The notes under the pieces: model-generated
The model's database searches: none
The model's input: the letters and a program-made list of their open reading frames with translations, nothing else
Told to the model about the DNA's origin: nothing
Position numbers and translations under genes: made by a program
Part shown: one piece after another, positions 25,398 through 33,587 of the stretch
How the letters are laid out: each line of letters begins with the position of its first letter
How positions within the stretch are numbered: the stretch's first letter is position 1
From: Bradyrhizobium sp. AUGA SZCCT0176
GTDB taxonomy: Bacteria; Pseudomonadota; Alphaproteobacteria; Rhizobiales; Xanthobacteraceae
DNA length: 64,000 nucleotides
Direction: 5' to 3'
NCBI RefSeq assembly: GCF_018130145.1
Contig: NZ_JAFCMB010000022.1
Coordinates: 1-64,000 of the forward strand

Positions 25398-26249
25398 ATG
25401 GCTGACAGACTGAACGGCTACCGTATCCTGATCCTGGAAACGCGCGAGGAAGCGCAGTTTTCCCGCCTGCTCACCGAGCAAGGCGCGGACGTGCTGCAAT
25501 GTCCGATGTTCACCATTCACGACGCGCCCGATCCGGCGCCAATCGAGGCCTGGATCAGGCGGTTCGTTGCCGCGCCTTGCGACGATCTGGTGCTGATGAC
25601 CGGCGAAGGTCTCCGCCGGCTGATGAAAGTCGTGCGCCACATCGGCCTCGAACCGGAATTCGTGGCCGCACTTGGCAAGGCCCGCAAATTCGCGCGCGGC
25701 CCCAAACCGGGCCGTGCGCTGCGCGAAATCGGGCTGGAGCCGCAGGTGACGACGGAAAAGCCGACATCCGAAGGCATCGCCGAGATGCTGTCGCGCATCG
25801 ACCTGCGCGGCCGCCGTCTCGGGCTGCAGCTCTACCCGGACAAGGATCACAGCGTCCTGGTCGGCGCGATCAAGGCGCAGGGCGCCGAGGTCGATACCGT
25901 GCTGCCCTATGTCTATGACGCGCAGGCCGCCGACGCCAACATCGTCACCGCCATCGACGAGATGGCCGCCGGCCGCATCGATGCGATCGCGTTGACCAAT
26001 CTGGGCCAGATTCGCCGCCTCATCGAGGTCGCGCGGGCGCGTGGCTGCGAGGATCGGTTGCGCGATGGGCTTGAACGAACGCCAATCGCCTCGGTCGGAC
26101 CGGCGGTGTCGAACGAACTCGCGGCCCACGGCTTGCGCACCGACATCTATCCGGCCGATGACGCTTTTTTCATGAGACCATTGATATCGGCGATGGCGAC
26201 GGCCCTCGGCAAAGCCCCACCGCGCGCTACCGTAGCGAAAGCGCTCTGA
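25398..26249 (+). CDS. hemD: Uroporphyrinogen-III synthase (HemD-like)
   Basis: A 283-residue protein of the HemD family, which cyclises hydroxymethylbilane to uroporphyrinogen III with inversion of ring D. The two-domain pattern is visible: RILILETREEAQFSRLLTEQGADV at the start, SEGIAEMLSRIDLRGRRLGLQLY in the middle, and DAIALTNLGQIRRLIEVA plus TPIASVGPAVSNEL near the end. HemD sequences diverge strongly, so the call rests on these landmarks. GAGCGAGG precedes the start. It is not next to hemC here, so it could be a paralogue used for another task. Confidence 0.8.
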   Translation: MADRLNGYRILILETREEAQFSRLLTEQGADVLQCPMFTIHDAPDPAPIEAWIRRFVAAPCDDLVLMTGEGLRRLMKVVRHIGLEPEFVAALGKARKFARGPKPGRALREIGLEPQVTTEKPTSEGIAEMLSRIDLRGRRLGLQLYPDKDHSVLVGAIKAQGAEVDTVLPYVYDAQAADANIVTAIDEMAAGRIDAIALTNLGQIRRLIEVARARGCEDRLRDGLERTPIASVGPAVSNELAAHGLRTDIYPADDAFFMRPLISAMATALGKAPPRATVAKAL

Positions 26250-26252
26250 GCA

Positions 26253-27209
26253 TTACTCGGCCGCCTGCTGCGATTCGTTCAGAAAGGCCTGATAAGCCAG
26301 CTTGAGGCCGTCCTCGAGCGTGGTGCTGGCGCGCCAGCCGAGCTTGGCGAGCCGGCCGCTATCGAGCAATTTGCGCGGCGTCCCATCCGGCCGCGAAGTA
26401 TCGTAGCTGATCTCGCCGGCATAGCCGACAGTCGCGGCAACGAGCCGGGCGAATTCGGCGATGGTGATGTCGTCGCCGAGCCCGATGTTGACGAGGTCGC
26501 CGCTGGAATAGGTTTTCATCAAATGGATGCAGGCGTCGGCAAGATCATCGACATAGAGGAATTCCCGCCGCGGCGTGCCGGTGCCCCAGACCACGATGTT
26601 CCTGGCACCCGAAACCTTCGCCTCGTGGAAGCGCCGGATCAAGGCAGCGACGACGTGGCTGTATTCGGGATGATAATTGTCGCCGCGGCCGTACAAATTG
26701 GTCGGCATCACGTTGATGAAGTCGGAGCCGTACTGGCTGCGATAGGCTTCGACCATCTTGATCCCCGCGATCTTGGCAATCGCGTAGGGTTCGTTGGTCG
26801 GCTCCAGCAGTCCCGTCAGCATGGAATCTTCGTGCAACGGCTGCGGGGCCAGCTTGGGATAGATGCAGGAGGAGCCGAGGAACATCAGTTTTTCGGTGGC
26901 GTTGACATGGGCCGCGTGAATGACGTTGGTCGCGATCACCAGATTGTCGTAGAGGAATTCAGCCCGCAGCGTGTTGTTGGCGACGATGCCGCCAACCTTT
27001 GCCGCCGCCAGAAACACTGCTTGCGGGCGCTTGGCGGCGAACCATTTGTTGACCGCGGCCTGGTCGCGCAGATCGACTTCGGCGCGTGCGATCGTCAGCA
27101 GTTCGACGTCTTCCTGTGCGAGCCGGCGCACCAGCGCCGCACCGACCATTCCGCGATGCCCGGCGACGAAAACCGTCTTGCCCTTCAGCTCAAACGGAAC
27201 TCTTGCCAT
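26253..27209 (-). CDS. fcl: GDP-L-fucose synthase
   Basis: A 318-residue epimerase/reductase that turns GDP-4-keto-6-deoxy-mannose into GDP-L-fucose with NADPH. The motif VAGHRGMVGAALVRRL is at residues 13-28. The Ser-Tyr-Lys set is in FLGSSCIYPK and EPYAIAKIAGIKM (YxxxK). The catalytic Cys/His region NLYGRGDNYHPEYSHVVAAL is intact. The ATG at 27209 follows GAGAGG and lies inside the end of gmd (20-nt overlap), so the two form an operon. Confidence 0.95.
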   Translation of the reverse strand: MARVPFELKGKTVFVAGHRGMVGAALVRRLAQEDVELLTIARAEVDLRDQAAVNKWFAAKRPQAVFLAAAKVGGIVANNTLRAEFLYDNLVIATNVIHAAHVNATEKLMFLGSSCIYPKLAPQPLHEDSMLTGLLEPTNEPYAIAKIAGIKMVEAYRSQYGSDFINVMPTNLYGRGDNYHPEYSHVVAALIRRFHEAKVSGARNIVVWGTGTPRREFLYVDDLADACIHLMKTYSSGDLVNIGLGDDITIAEFARLVAATVGYAGEISYDTSRPDGTPRKLLDSGRLAKLGWRASTTLEDGLKLAYQAFLNESQQAAE

Positions 27210-28275
27210 TGGCAACCTCTCGTCTTGCGGTCGCAAGATCGCCTGCGACCATTTCCTTGACCAACTGGGCGAACGGCGTCTTCGGCTTCCAGCCGAGTTT
27301 CTCCCGCGCCTTACTGGCATCGCCGATCAGAAGATCGACTTCGGTCGGCCGGAAATACATGGGATCGATGCGCACGACGATCTTGCCGGACTTCTTGTCG
27401 ATGCCTTGCTCATCGACCCCCGCGCCGCGCCATTCGATGGTGCGACCCACTTCCGCGAACGCCAGTTCGACGAATTCGCGCACCGAGCGGGTCTCTCCGG
27501 TCGCAAGCACGAAATCGTCGGGTTCATCGATCTGCAATATCCGGTGCATGCCTTCGACGTAATCGCGCGCATGACCCCAGTCACGCTTGGCCTCGAGATT
27601 TCCGAGATGCACCACTTCCTCGAGGCCGGCCTCGATCCGGGCCACGCTGCGCGTGATCTTGCGCGTTACGAATGTTTCGCCACGGATTGGGCTTTCATGA
27701 TTGAACAGGATGCCGTTGCAAGCGAACATGCCATAGGCCTCGCGGTAGTTCACCGTGATCCAGTAGCCATAGAGCTTGGCAACGGCGTAGGGCGAGCGCG
27801 GATAGAACGGCGTAGTTTCCTTCTGCGGCACTTGCTGAACCAGGCCGTAGAGTTCCGAAGTCGACGCCTGGTAGAACCGCGTTTCCTTTTCCATGCCGAG
27901 GATCCGGATCGCCTCAAGCAAGCGCAGAACGCCAATGCCGTCGGCATTGGCGGTATATTCCGGGCTCTCGAAGCTGACGGCGACATGGCTTTGCGCGGCG
28001 AGGTTATAGATCTCCGTTGGCCTGATCTGCTGCATCAGCCGGATCAGGTTGGTGGAGTCGGTCATATCGCCGTAATGCATCAGGAACGGCACGTTGCCGG
28101 CGTGCGGATCCTGATAGAGATGGTCGACCCGCGCTGTATTGAACGAGGACGAGCGGCGCTTGATGCCATGCACGGTGTAACCGAGACCGAGTAGATACTC
28201 GGCCAGATAGGCACCGTCCTGGCCGGTGACGCCCGTAATCAGCGCGACGCGCGGCTTCGAATCTTGATCCGCCAT
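27190..28275 (-). CDS. gmd: GDP-mannose 4,6-dehydratase
   Basis: A 361-residue dehydratase making GDP-4-keto-6-deoxy-D-mannose. The NADP motif ITGVTGQDGAYLAEYLL, the RRSSSFNTARVDHLY loop and the YPRSPYAVAKLYGYW active-site segment (YxxxK) are all intact. The ATG at 28275 follows GGAGAG; the open frame extends upstream to 28422 but without family content. It forms an operon with fcl. The product GDP-L-fucose, or GDP-rhamnose by another branch, feeds surface glycans such as LPS or, in rhizobia, fucosylated Nod factors. Confidence 0.95.
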   Translation of the reverse strand: MADQDSKPRVALITGVTGQDGAYLAEYLLGLGYTVHGIKRRSSSFNTARVDHLYQDPHAGNVPFLMHYGDMTDSTNLIRLMQQIRPTEIYNLAAQSHVAVSFESPEYTANADGIGVLRLLEAIRILGMEKETRFYQASTSELYGLVQQVPQKETTPFYPRSPYAVAKLYGYWITVNYREAYGMFACNGILFNHESPIRGETFVTRKITRSVARIEAGLEEVVHLGNLEAKRDWGHARDYVEGMHRILQIDEPDDFVLATGETRSVREFVELAFAEVGRTIEWRGAGVDEQGIDKKSGKIVVRIDPMYFRPTEVDLLIGDASKAREKLGWKPKTPFAQLVKEMVAGDLATARREVANGKSSV

Positions 28276-28581
28276 TTTCTCTCCAACACCCCGGCGCCGC
28301 CTCAAGGCAGCGCGAACGCCAGTAAGTTCCCCGGCCGCCGGACACCCAACCCTTCCGGGTACGTCCGCAGGGCCGGCAAAGCCCCTCGCAGCCCCATTCG
28401 CCCAGCCGAACCGGACGCGCAAGGGGCTTCAACCACGCGGCGCAGGCCATAGCATCCGGCCCCGGCGGAGTCTAATCCTAAAACCGTTTGGAATCAGACC
28501 TTTAGGCGTCCAGTGCGGGCCAGACCGCCGGTAAACCTATTCCAGTTAGAAACACGACCCGCGGTGCGCGGATTTCCGGCG
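28276..28581. other. Intergenic region upstream of gmd
   Basis: A 306-nt stretch between the gmd start and the end of the Crp-like gene, both on the minus strand. No gene is supported. It must hold the gmd promoter. An imperfect palindrome at 28470-28499 (GTCTAATCC ... GGAATCAGAC around an AAACCGTTT centre) is the only structure that stands out, and could be an operator or the start of a hairpin. Confidence 0.5.
28470..28499. promoter_or_regulatory. Imperfect palindrome upstream of gmd
   Basis: GTCTAATCC (28470-28478) and GGAATCAGAC (28490-28499) are inverted repeats with one substitution and one extra base. They surround AAACCGTTT, which is itself a palindrome with a central base. It lies about 200 nt upstream of gmd. 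Role is inference. Confidence 0.3.
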
Positions 28582-29256
28582 TCATTCGCCATAGCGGCGT
28601 AACCGATCGAGATCGATGATGGTCACCCCACCATATTCGAGCCGGAGCAGGCCTTCCTTCTCCAGCCGCTTCAGGCACTGGTTGGCATTTTGCCGCGAGA
28701 TGCCCGACAGCGCCCCGATTTCCTCCTGCGTGATCTCCAGATGCGGCGTGAGGTCGGGATACAGAATGGGATTGAACAAGGAAGCGATCGACCGCGCCAG
28801 GCGCGCGGTCGCGTCCAGCGTGCGGCCGTATTCGAGCAGCCCGATGAACTGCCCCAGACGCTCGTTGAGTTGCCGGACCAGGAAGCGATTGAATCCGACG
28901 CTGTTCTCGAACAGCCAGATGAAGGTCGTACGGTTCATCATCGCCAGACGCGTGTCGCGCAACGCCACCACGTCGTAGCGCCGGGGCTCGTTCTTGAGCA
29001 CGGAGCCTTCTCCGAACCAGGCGCCCGCCGTCAGGCCGGCAAAGCTGGCGGCCTTGCCGCCGCGGGATACGATCCCCATCCGGGCGAGACCCGTGACAAC
29101 GCCGGTCCAGTATTCGAAGGGGTCGCCGCGCATGAAGATGAATTCATTGGCGCGGTAGGATTTTTCGACGATGCCGGCGCGCGCGAGCTCGATCTCGCGA
29201 TCGTTCAATTCGCGTGACCAGGATGCGATGCGTTTCAGGGAATCCGGAGCAATCAT
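28582..29256 (-). CDS. Crp/Fnr-family transcriptional regulator
   Basis: A 224-residue regulator. The N-terminal cyclic-nucleotide-binding-type beta-roll spans about residues 15-120 (FIFMRGDPFEYWTGVVTGLA, GLTAGAWFGEGSVL). A dimer helix follows, then the winged helix from about 165 (EITQEEIGALSGISRQNANQC and the LEKEGLLRLEYGGVTIID wing). The Fnr iron-sulfur cysteines are absent. GEGSVL partly matches the phosphate cassette, but the Arg-Ser pair that binds cAMP is missing, so another or no ligand is likely. It is divergent from the second Liv operon; an inverted-repeat site between them suggests direct control. Confidence 0.88.
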   Translation of the reverse strand: MIAPDSLKRIASWSRELNDREIELARAGIVEKSYRANEFIFMRGDPFEYWTGVVTGLARMGIVSRGGKAASFAGLTAGAWFGEGSVLKNEPRRYDVVALRDTRLAMMNRTTFIWLFENSVGFNRFLVRQLNERLGQFIGLLEYGRTLDATARLARSIASLFNPILYPDLTPHLEITQEEIGALSGISRQNANQCLKRLEKEGLLRLEYGGVTIIDLDRLRRYGE

Positions 29257-29675
29257 GATCTCATCAACTATCGCCTGCGACCTCTGTCTTCGTCATATTG
29301 CACTGCAACAGCAGCCCCGGGTACCCGTTCCGCGCGATCGGTGGAGGACCGCAAGCACGTTACGCCGTCGAAATTTGCTGGCCAATTGTCAGGCACATGA
29401 CATTTCAACGTAACGCTTTCCATTATTGAGAGCCACCTCGCGCCCAGCCGGCTTACGGCCCAACCGGACAAGCTGGTGGCGCACGGGAAACGACGGAGAT
29501 TGCGGGTGCGGCGTTACCGCGCATGTGATCCCGGCGAGCAGGACGACGAAGGCATCGCGCGGCGCGCGGCATCATTAGTCGGATGGCTTGGCGGTACCCG
29601 TCGATGTAGGATCGCGACGACCATTGCGAACGATAGATAAAGAGCGCTGCCTAAGCGCCGTATCTGGAGGAACGA
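29257..29675. other. Divergent regulatory region (crp-like gene / second Liv operon)
   Basis: A 419-nt gap with no supportable gene. It contains the promoters of the Crp-like regulator (minus) and of the livG-first operon (plus). The TGTCA-N6-TGACA inverted repeat at 29384-29405 lies here. The last bases hold the GGAGG ribosome site of livG. Confidence 0.6.
29384..29405. promoter_or_regulatory. Crp/Fnr-type inverted repeat TGTCA-N6-TGACA
   Basis: AATTGTCA (29384-29391) and TGACATTT (29398-29405) are inverted half sites with one mismatch and a 6-nt spacer. This is the same geometry as a Crp operator. It lies 130 nt upstream of the Crp-like gene and about 270 nt upstream of livG, in the only non-coding gap adjoining that regulator. 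Binding is inferred. Confidence 0.5.
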
Positions 29676-30491
29676 GTGGCTTACACGTTGGAAGTGCGCG
29701 GGGTATCACTGCGCTTTGGTGGCGTCCGCGCGCTGACCGAAGTCAGTTTCGGCGTGAACGATGGCGAGTTGTTTTCGATCATCGGCCCGAACGGCGCCGG
29801 GAAAACCTCGATCGTCAATTGCATTTCGGGCCGCTACAAGCCGACCGAGGGTCAGTTGTTCTATCGCGGCAAGGACATCACCGGCCTCAATCCCAATGCG
29901 CGACCCTCGCTCGGCATCGGCCGCACCTTCCAGAATCTGGCGCTGTTCCACCATATGAGCGTGCTCGACAACATCATGGTCGGGCGGCACCATTTGCTGA
30001 AGAACAACTTCATCACGGGATCGCTGTACTGGCTGACCGGCGCGCGGCGCGAGGAACTCGAGCACCGCCGCAAGGTCGAAGAGATCATCGACTTCCTCGA
30101 CCTTCAGTCGGTGCGCAAGGCGACCGCCGGCACCCTGCCCTACGGCTTGCGCAAGCGCGTCGAACTGGCGCGCGCCATGGCGCTGGAGCCGCAACTCATT
30201 TTGCTCGATGAACCCATGGCCGGCATGAACTTCGAAGAGAAGGAAGACATGGCGCGCTACATCGTCGATCTCAACGAAGAGTTCGGCATGACCGTGATGA
30301 TGATCGAACATGACATGGGCGTAGTGATGGATATCTCCCATCGCGTCATGGTGCTGGATTTCGGCCGCAAGATCGCCGAGGGCGACCCGGCCGCGGTGCT
30401 GGCCGATCCCCACGTCAAACGCGCTTATCTCGGTGAAGAGGACGAAGCCCTGGTCGATCCGGACGACACGCCGGCGGAGAGCGCGGCATGA
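29676..30491 (+). CDS. livG: ABC transporter ATPase LivG (second Liv cluster)
   Basis: A 271-residue LivG-type ATPase. Walker A GPNGAGKTS is at residues 37-45, Walker B is LILLDEPMAGMN, and the signature is the LivG-type LPYGLRKRVELARAMA. The GTG start at 29676 is supported by GGAGG five nucleotides upstream. A 20-residue acidic tail (GEEDEALVDPDDTPAESAA) extends past the usual end. It is the first gene of the operon and its stop overlaps the acyl-CoA synthetase start (ATGA). Confidence 0.93.
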   Translation: MAYTLEVRGVSLRFGGVRALTEVSFGVNDGELFSIIGPNGAGKTSIVNCISGRYKPTEGQLFYRGKDITGLNPNARPSLGIGRTFQNLALFHHMSVLDNIMVGRHHLLKNNFITGSLYWLTGARREELEHRRKVEEIIDFLDLQSVRKATAGTLPYGLRKRVELARAMALEPQLILLDEPMAGMNFEEKEDMARYIVDLNEEFGMTVMMIEHDMGVVMDISHRVMVLDFGRKIAEGDPAAVLADPHVKRAYLGEEDEALVDPDDTPAESAA

Positions 30492-32419
30492 TGGATTACG
30501 CCGGACGCGCCGCAAAGGCCGACACCTATCCGAAGCTACTCCGCCTCAACGCGAAGGAGCACGGGGGCGAGATCGCGCTACGTGAAAAAGATCACGGGCT
30601 GTGGCGCGTCTTCACCTGGAACGACTACCAGACCCGGGTGCATGATTTCGCGCTGGGCATGGTCGAACTCGGGCTCGGCCGCGGCGACGTCATCGGCATC
30701 ATCGGCGACAACCGGCCGGACTGGATGGCGGCCGAGATCGCCACGCACGCCATCGGCGGCATGAGCCTTGGCCTCTATCGCGACGTGCTCGATGAGGAAG
30801 CCGCCTATTTGTTGAGCTATGGCGAAGCCAAACTGGTGTTCGCCGAGGACGAAGAACAGGTCGACAAGCTGCTGGCGCTTGCCGAGCGCGTGCCCAACCT
30901 CAAGCACATCGTTTATTCCGATCCGCGCGGCATGCGGAAATACGACGACCCGCGCCTGATGGAAGCGGACAAGTTAGTGGCGATGGGGCGCGACCGCGCC
31001 GCGCGCGAGGCCGGCCTCTATGACCGCCTGGTGGACGCCACAAAAGGCGAGGATGTCGCGATCCTCTGCACCACGTCAGGCACCACGGCCAATCCCAAGC
31101 TTGCCATGTTGGCCGCCGGGCGCGTGCTCCGCCATTGCGCGACGTATCTCAGCTTCGATCCGAAGGGGCCGGATGACGAATACGTCTCGGTGCTGCCGCT
31201 GCCCTGGATCATGGAGCAGGTCTACGCCCTCGGCAAAGGGCTGCTCTGCCGGATGAAGGTCAACTTCGTCGAAGAGCCTGAGACCATGATGCACGATTTC
31301 CGAGAGATCGCACCGACCTTCGTGCTGTTCGCGCCGCGGGTCTGGGAATCGATCGCCGCCGATGTCCGCGCCGGCGTGATGGACTCCTCGCCGCTCAAGC
31401 AAAAGCTCTATGACCTCGGCATGAAGGCGGGCCTGGCGGCGCTGGCCGAGGGCAAGCAGTCCCTGCTCGCCGACCAACTGCTGTTCCGCGCCTTGCGCGA
31501 CCGCCTCGGTTTCACGCGGCTGCGCTCGGCCGCCACCGGCGGCGCGGCGCTCGGGCCAGATACGTTCAAATTCTTCCAGGCCATGGGCGTGCCGCTGCGC
31601 ACGCTCTACGGCCAGACCGAATTACTCGGGGCCTACACGCTGCATCCGGCCGGCAAGGTCGATCCGGATACGACGGGCGTGCCGATGGCATCCGACATCG
31701 AAATCCGCGTCGACAACCCCGACATCAACGGCGTCGGCGAAATTGTGGTGCGTCACCCCAACATGTATCTCGGCTATTACAAGAATCCGGAAGCCTCCGC
31801 CGCCGACATGAAGGACGGCTGGATGCATTCCGGCGACGCCGGCTATTTCAACGACAACCAGCAGCTCGTGGTCATCGACCGCATCAAGGATCTCGCCGAG
31901 ACTTCGCGCGGCGAACGCTTCTCGCCGCAATATCTGGAGAACAAGCTGAAGTTCTCGCCCTACATCGCCGAGACCGTCGTGCTCGGCGCCGGCCGCGACG
32001 CGCTGGCCGCGATGATCTGCATCCGCTACTCGATCATCTCGAAATGGGCGGAGAAGAACCGCATCTCGTTCACGACCTACACCGACCTCTCCTCGCGCCC
32101 CGAAGTGTATGAACTGGTGCGCAAGGAGGTAGAATCCGTCAACGCCACGCTGCCGCCGGCGCAGCGCATCTCGCGCTTCCTGCTGCTCTACAAGGAACTG
32201 GACGCCGACGACGGCGAGCTCACCCGCACCCGAAAAGTTCGCCGCAGCGTCATCAACGAGAAATATGCCGGGATCATCGACGCGATCTATGGCGGCAAAC
32301 GCGACATTCCCGTCGATACCGTGATCCGCTTCCAGGACGGCACCACCCAGCGCATCCGCACCACGTTGCGGGTGGTCGATCTCGGCACCAACGCGCCACT
32401 CGCGGAGGCCGCGGAATGA
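30488..32419 (+). CDS. AMP-dependent (long-chain type) acyl-CoA synthetase
   Basis: A 643-residue adenylate-forming enzyme that activates a carboxylic acid to its CoA thioester. The phosphate loop TTSGTTANPK is at residues 195-204, the A5 motif YGQTELLGAY near 378, and the A7/A8 segment HSGDAGYFNDNQQLVVIDRIKD (residues near 440-465) is intact. It has the length and layout of FadD15-like long-chain ligases. Its position between livG and livH shows the Liv system probably imports an acid that is trapped as a CoA ester, as in several Rhodopseudomonas and Bradyrhizobium loci. The start overlaps livG by 4 nt. Confidence 0.92.
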   Translation: MMDYAGRAAKADTYPKLLRLNAKEHGGEIALREKDHGLWRVFTWNDYQTRVHDFALGMVELGLGRGDVIGIIGDNRPDWMAAEIATHAIGGMSLGLYRDVLDEEAAYLLSYGEAKLVFAEDEEQVDKLLALAERVPNLKHIVYSDPRGMRKYDDPRLMEADKLVAMGRDRAAREAGLYDRLVDATKGEDVAILCTTSGTTANPKLAMLAAGRVLRHCATYLSFDPKGPDDEYVSVLPLPWIMEQVYALGKGLLCRMKVNFVEEPETMMHDFREIAPTFVLFAPRVWESIAADVRAGVMDSSPLKQKLYDLGMKAGLAALAEGKQSLLADQLLFRALRDRLGFTRLRSAATGGAALGPDTFKFFQAMGVPLRTLYGQTELLGAYTLHPAGKVDPDTTGVPMASDIEIRVDNPDINGVGEIVVRHPNMYLGYYKNPEASAADMKDGWMHSGDAGYFNDNQQLVVIDRIKDLAETSRGERFSPQYLENKLKFSPYIAETVVLGAGRDALAAMICIRYSIISKWAEKNRISFTTYTDLSSRPEVYELVRKEVESVNATLPPAQRISRFLLLYKELDADDGELTRTRKVRRSVINEKYAGIIDAIYGGKRDIPVDTVIRFQDGTTQRIRTTLRVVDLGTNAPLAEAAE

Positions 32420-32701
32420 ACACCCAGCTCAAATACATCGCGGTGCCAGTTGGTGCGCTCTCTCCCCTTGTGGGAGAAGGCTACACCGCCGCTCAAAACA
32501 CACTCATTAGGGTGAGGGGTCTCTCTCCACACATGCGTATGCGGAGACAACCCCTCACCCGTCTTCGCTTCGCCGTAGCCGATGCAAAGCATCGGCGTCC
32601 TCTTTTAGAACGGCGGCCCGTGGCCGCCTTTGCCTCTCCCACAAAGGGAGAGGGAAAGAAGAGCGCGCCTCTCACGAGTCAATTCGCATGAACACCCAGC
32701 T
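32416..32701. mobile_element. MITE-like palindromic insertion with 14-bp flanking duplication
   Basis: The 14-mer ATGAACACCCAGCT occurs at 32416-32429 and exactly again at 32688-32701, where it is the true start of livH. Between them lie 258 nt with inverted ends (about 32455-32480 and 32632-32666, sharing GCGCTC, CTCCC and TTGTGGGAGA). Internal hairpins include a perfect 10-bp stem (32510-32519 with 32551-32560), GATGC...GCATC and GGCGGCC...GGCCGCC. There is no coding capacity. The arrangement is that of a non-autonomous element with its target-site duplication. Removing it restores an ATGA overlap of the synthetase stop with livH. Confidence 0.8.
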
Positions 32702-33581
32702 ACTGATCCAGCTCCTGGTCAACGGCCTCGTGGTCGGCACGCTCTATGGCGTGGTCGCGATGTCGTTCGTGCTGATCTACAAGGCCACTCAGGTGGTGAA
32801 TTTCGCGCAAGGCGAATTGCTGCTGATCGGCGCCTGGGTGTGCTGGTGGCTGCTGACGAAATACCAGGTGCCGTTCTATCTGGGCATGCCGATCACGCTG
32901 GTGTTCATGTTCCTGTTCGGCATCGCCATCCAGGTGGTGATCCTGCGCCCGATGGTCGGTGAACCCATCATCTCGGTGATCATGGTGACAATTGCGCTGT
33001 CCACCGTGTTCTCCGCGCTGATGAAATGGATATTCGGCGTCAATCTGCAGCCGTTTCCGCGCGTCTTTACCACCCAGAACGTCAACATCCTCGGACTGCA
33101 GGTGCAGACCGTCTATTTGATGAGCCTTGCGGTTTCGCTGGCGATGATGGTGGGCATGGCATGGTTCTTCCGCCTGTCCAAATACGGCCTCGCGATGCGC
33201 GCCACCGCGTTCAACCAGCAGGTGGCGCAGTCGCTCGGCATCTCGGTCAAGAGCGTGTTCGCAATGGCATGGGCGATCTCGGCGACGGTTTCAGCGGTGG
33301 CCGGCGTCGTGGTGGCGGTCGTCAACGGCGTCTCGGCAGGCCTTTCAGCCTATGGCGTCAAGGTGTTTCCGGCGGCAATCCTCGGTGGCCTCGACAGCGT
33401 CGGCGGCGCCGTGCTCGGCGGCATCATCATCGGCCTCTTGGAGAACTTCGCGCACTTCCTCGACAGCGAGTATCTGCACTGGGGCAATCTGTACGAAATC
33501 GCGCCGTTCTATGCGCTGATCATCATCCTGATGATCAAGCCCTATGGCCTGTTCGGCACCAAAGACATCGAGCGGGTGTAA
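32688..33581 (+). CDS. livH: ABC transporter permease LivH (second Liv cluster)
   Basis: A 297-residue LivH-family permease with about eight hydrophobic segments. The motif ATQVVNFAQGELLLIGAWV near residues 31-49 corresponds to the LivH N-terminal signature. The segment SAYGVKVFPAAILGGLDSVG near 220 is the conserved glycine-rich region before the last helices. It ends 6 nt before livM. No strong ribosome site precedes the ATG, because a palindromic element has inserted exactly at the original start. Translation may have been weakened or uncoupled from the synthetase. Confidence 0.93.
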   Translation: MNTQLLIQLLVNGLVVGTLYGVVAMSFVLIYKATQVVNFAQGELLLIGAWVCWWLLTKYQVPFYLGMPITLVFMFLFGIAIQVVILRPMVGEPIISVIMVTIALSTVFSALMKWIFGVNLQPFPRVFTTQNVNILGLQVQTVYLMSLAVSLAMMVGMAWFFRLSKYGLAMRATAFNQQVAQSLGISVKSVFAMAWAISATVSAVAGVVVAVVNGVSAGLSAYGVKVFPAAILGGLDSVGGAVLGGIIIGLLENFAHFLDSEYLHWGNLYEIAPFYALIIILMIKPYGLFGTKDIERV

Positions 33582-33587
33582 TCCATC

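Noticed and set aside
32416..32691. A 91-codon frame beginning MNTQLKYIAV
   Set aside because: Its first codons are the duplicated start of livH; the remainder is the palindromic element. It is a by-product of the insertion, not a gene.
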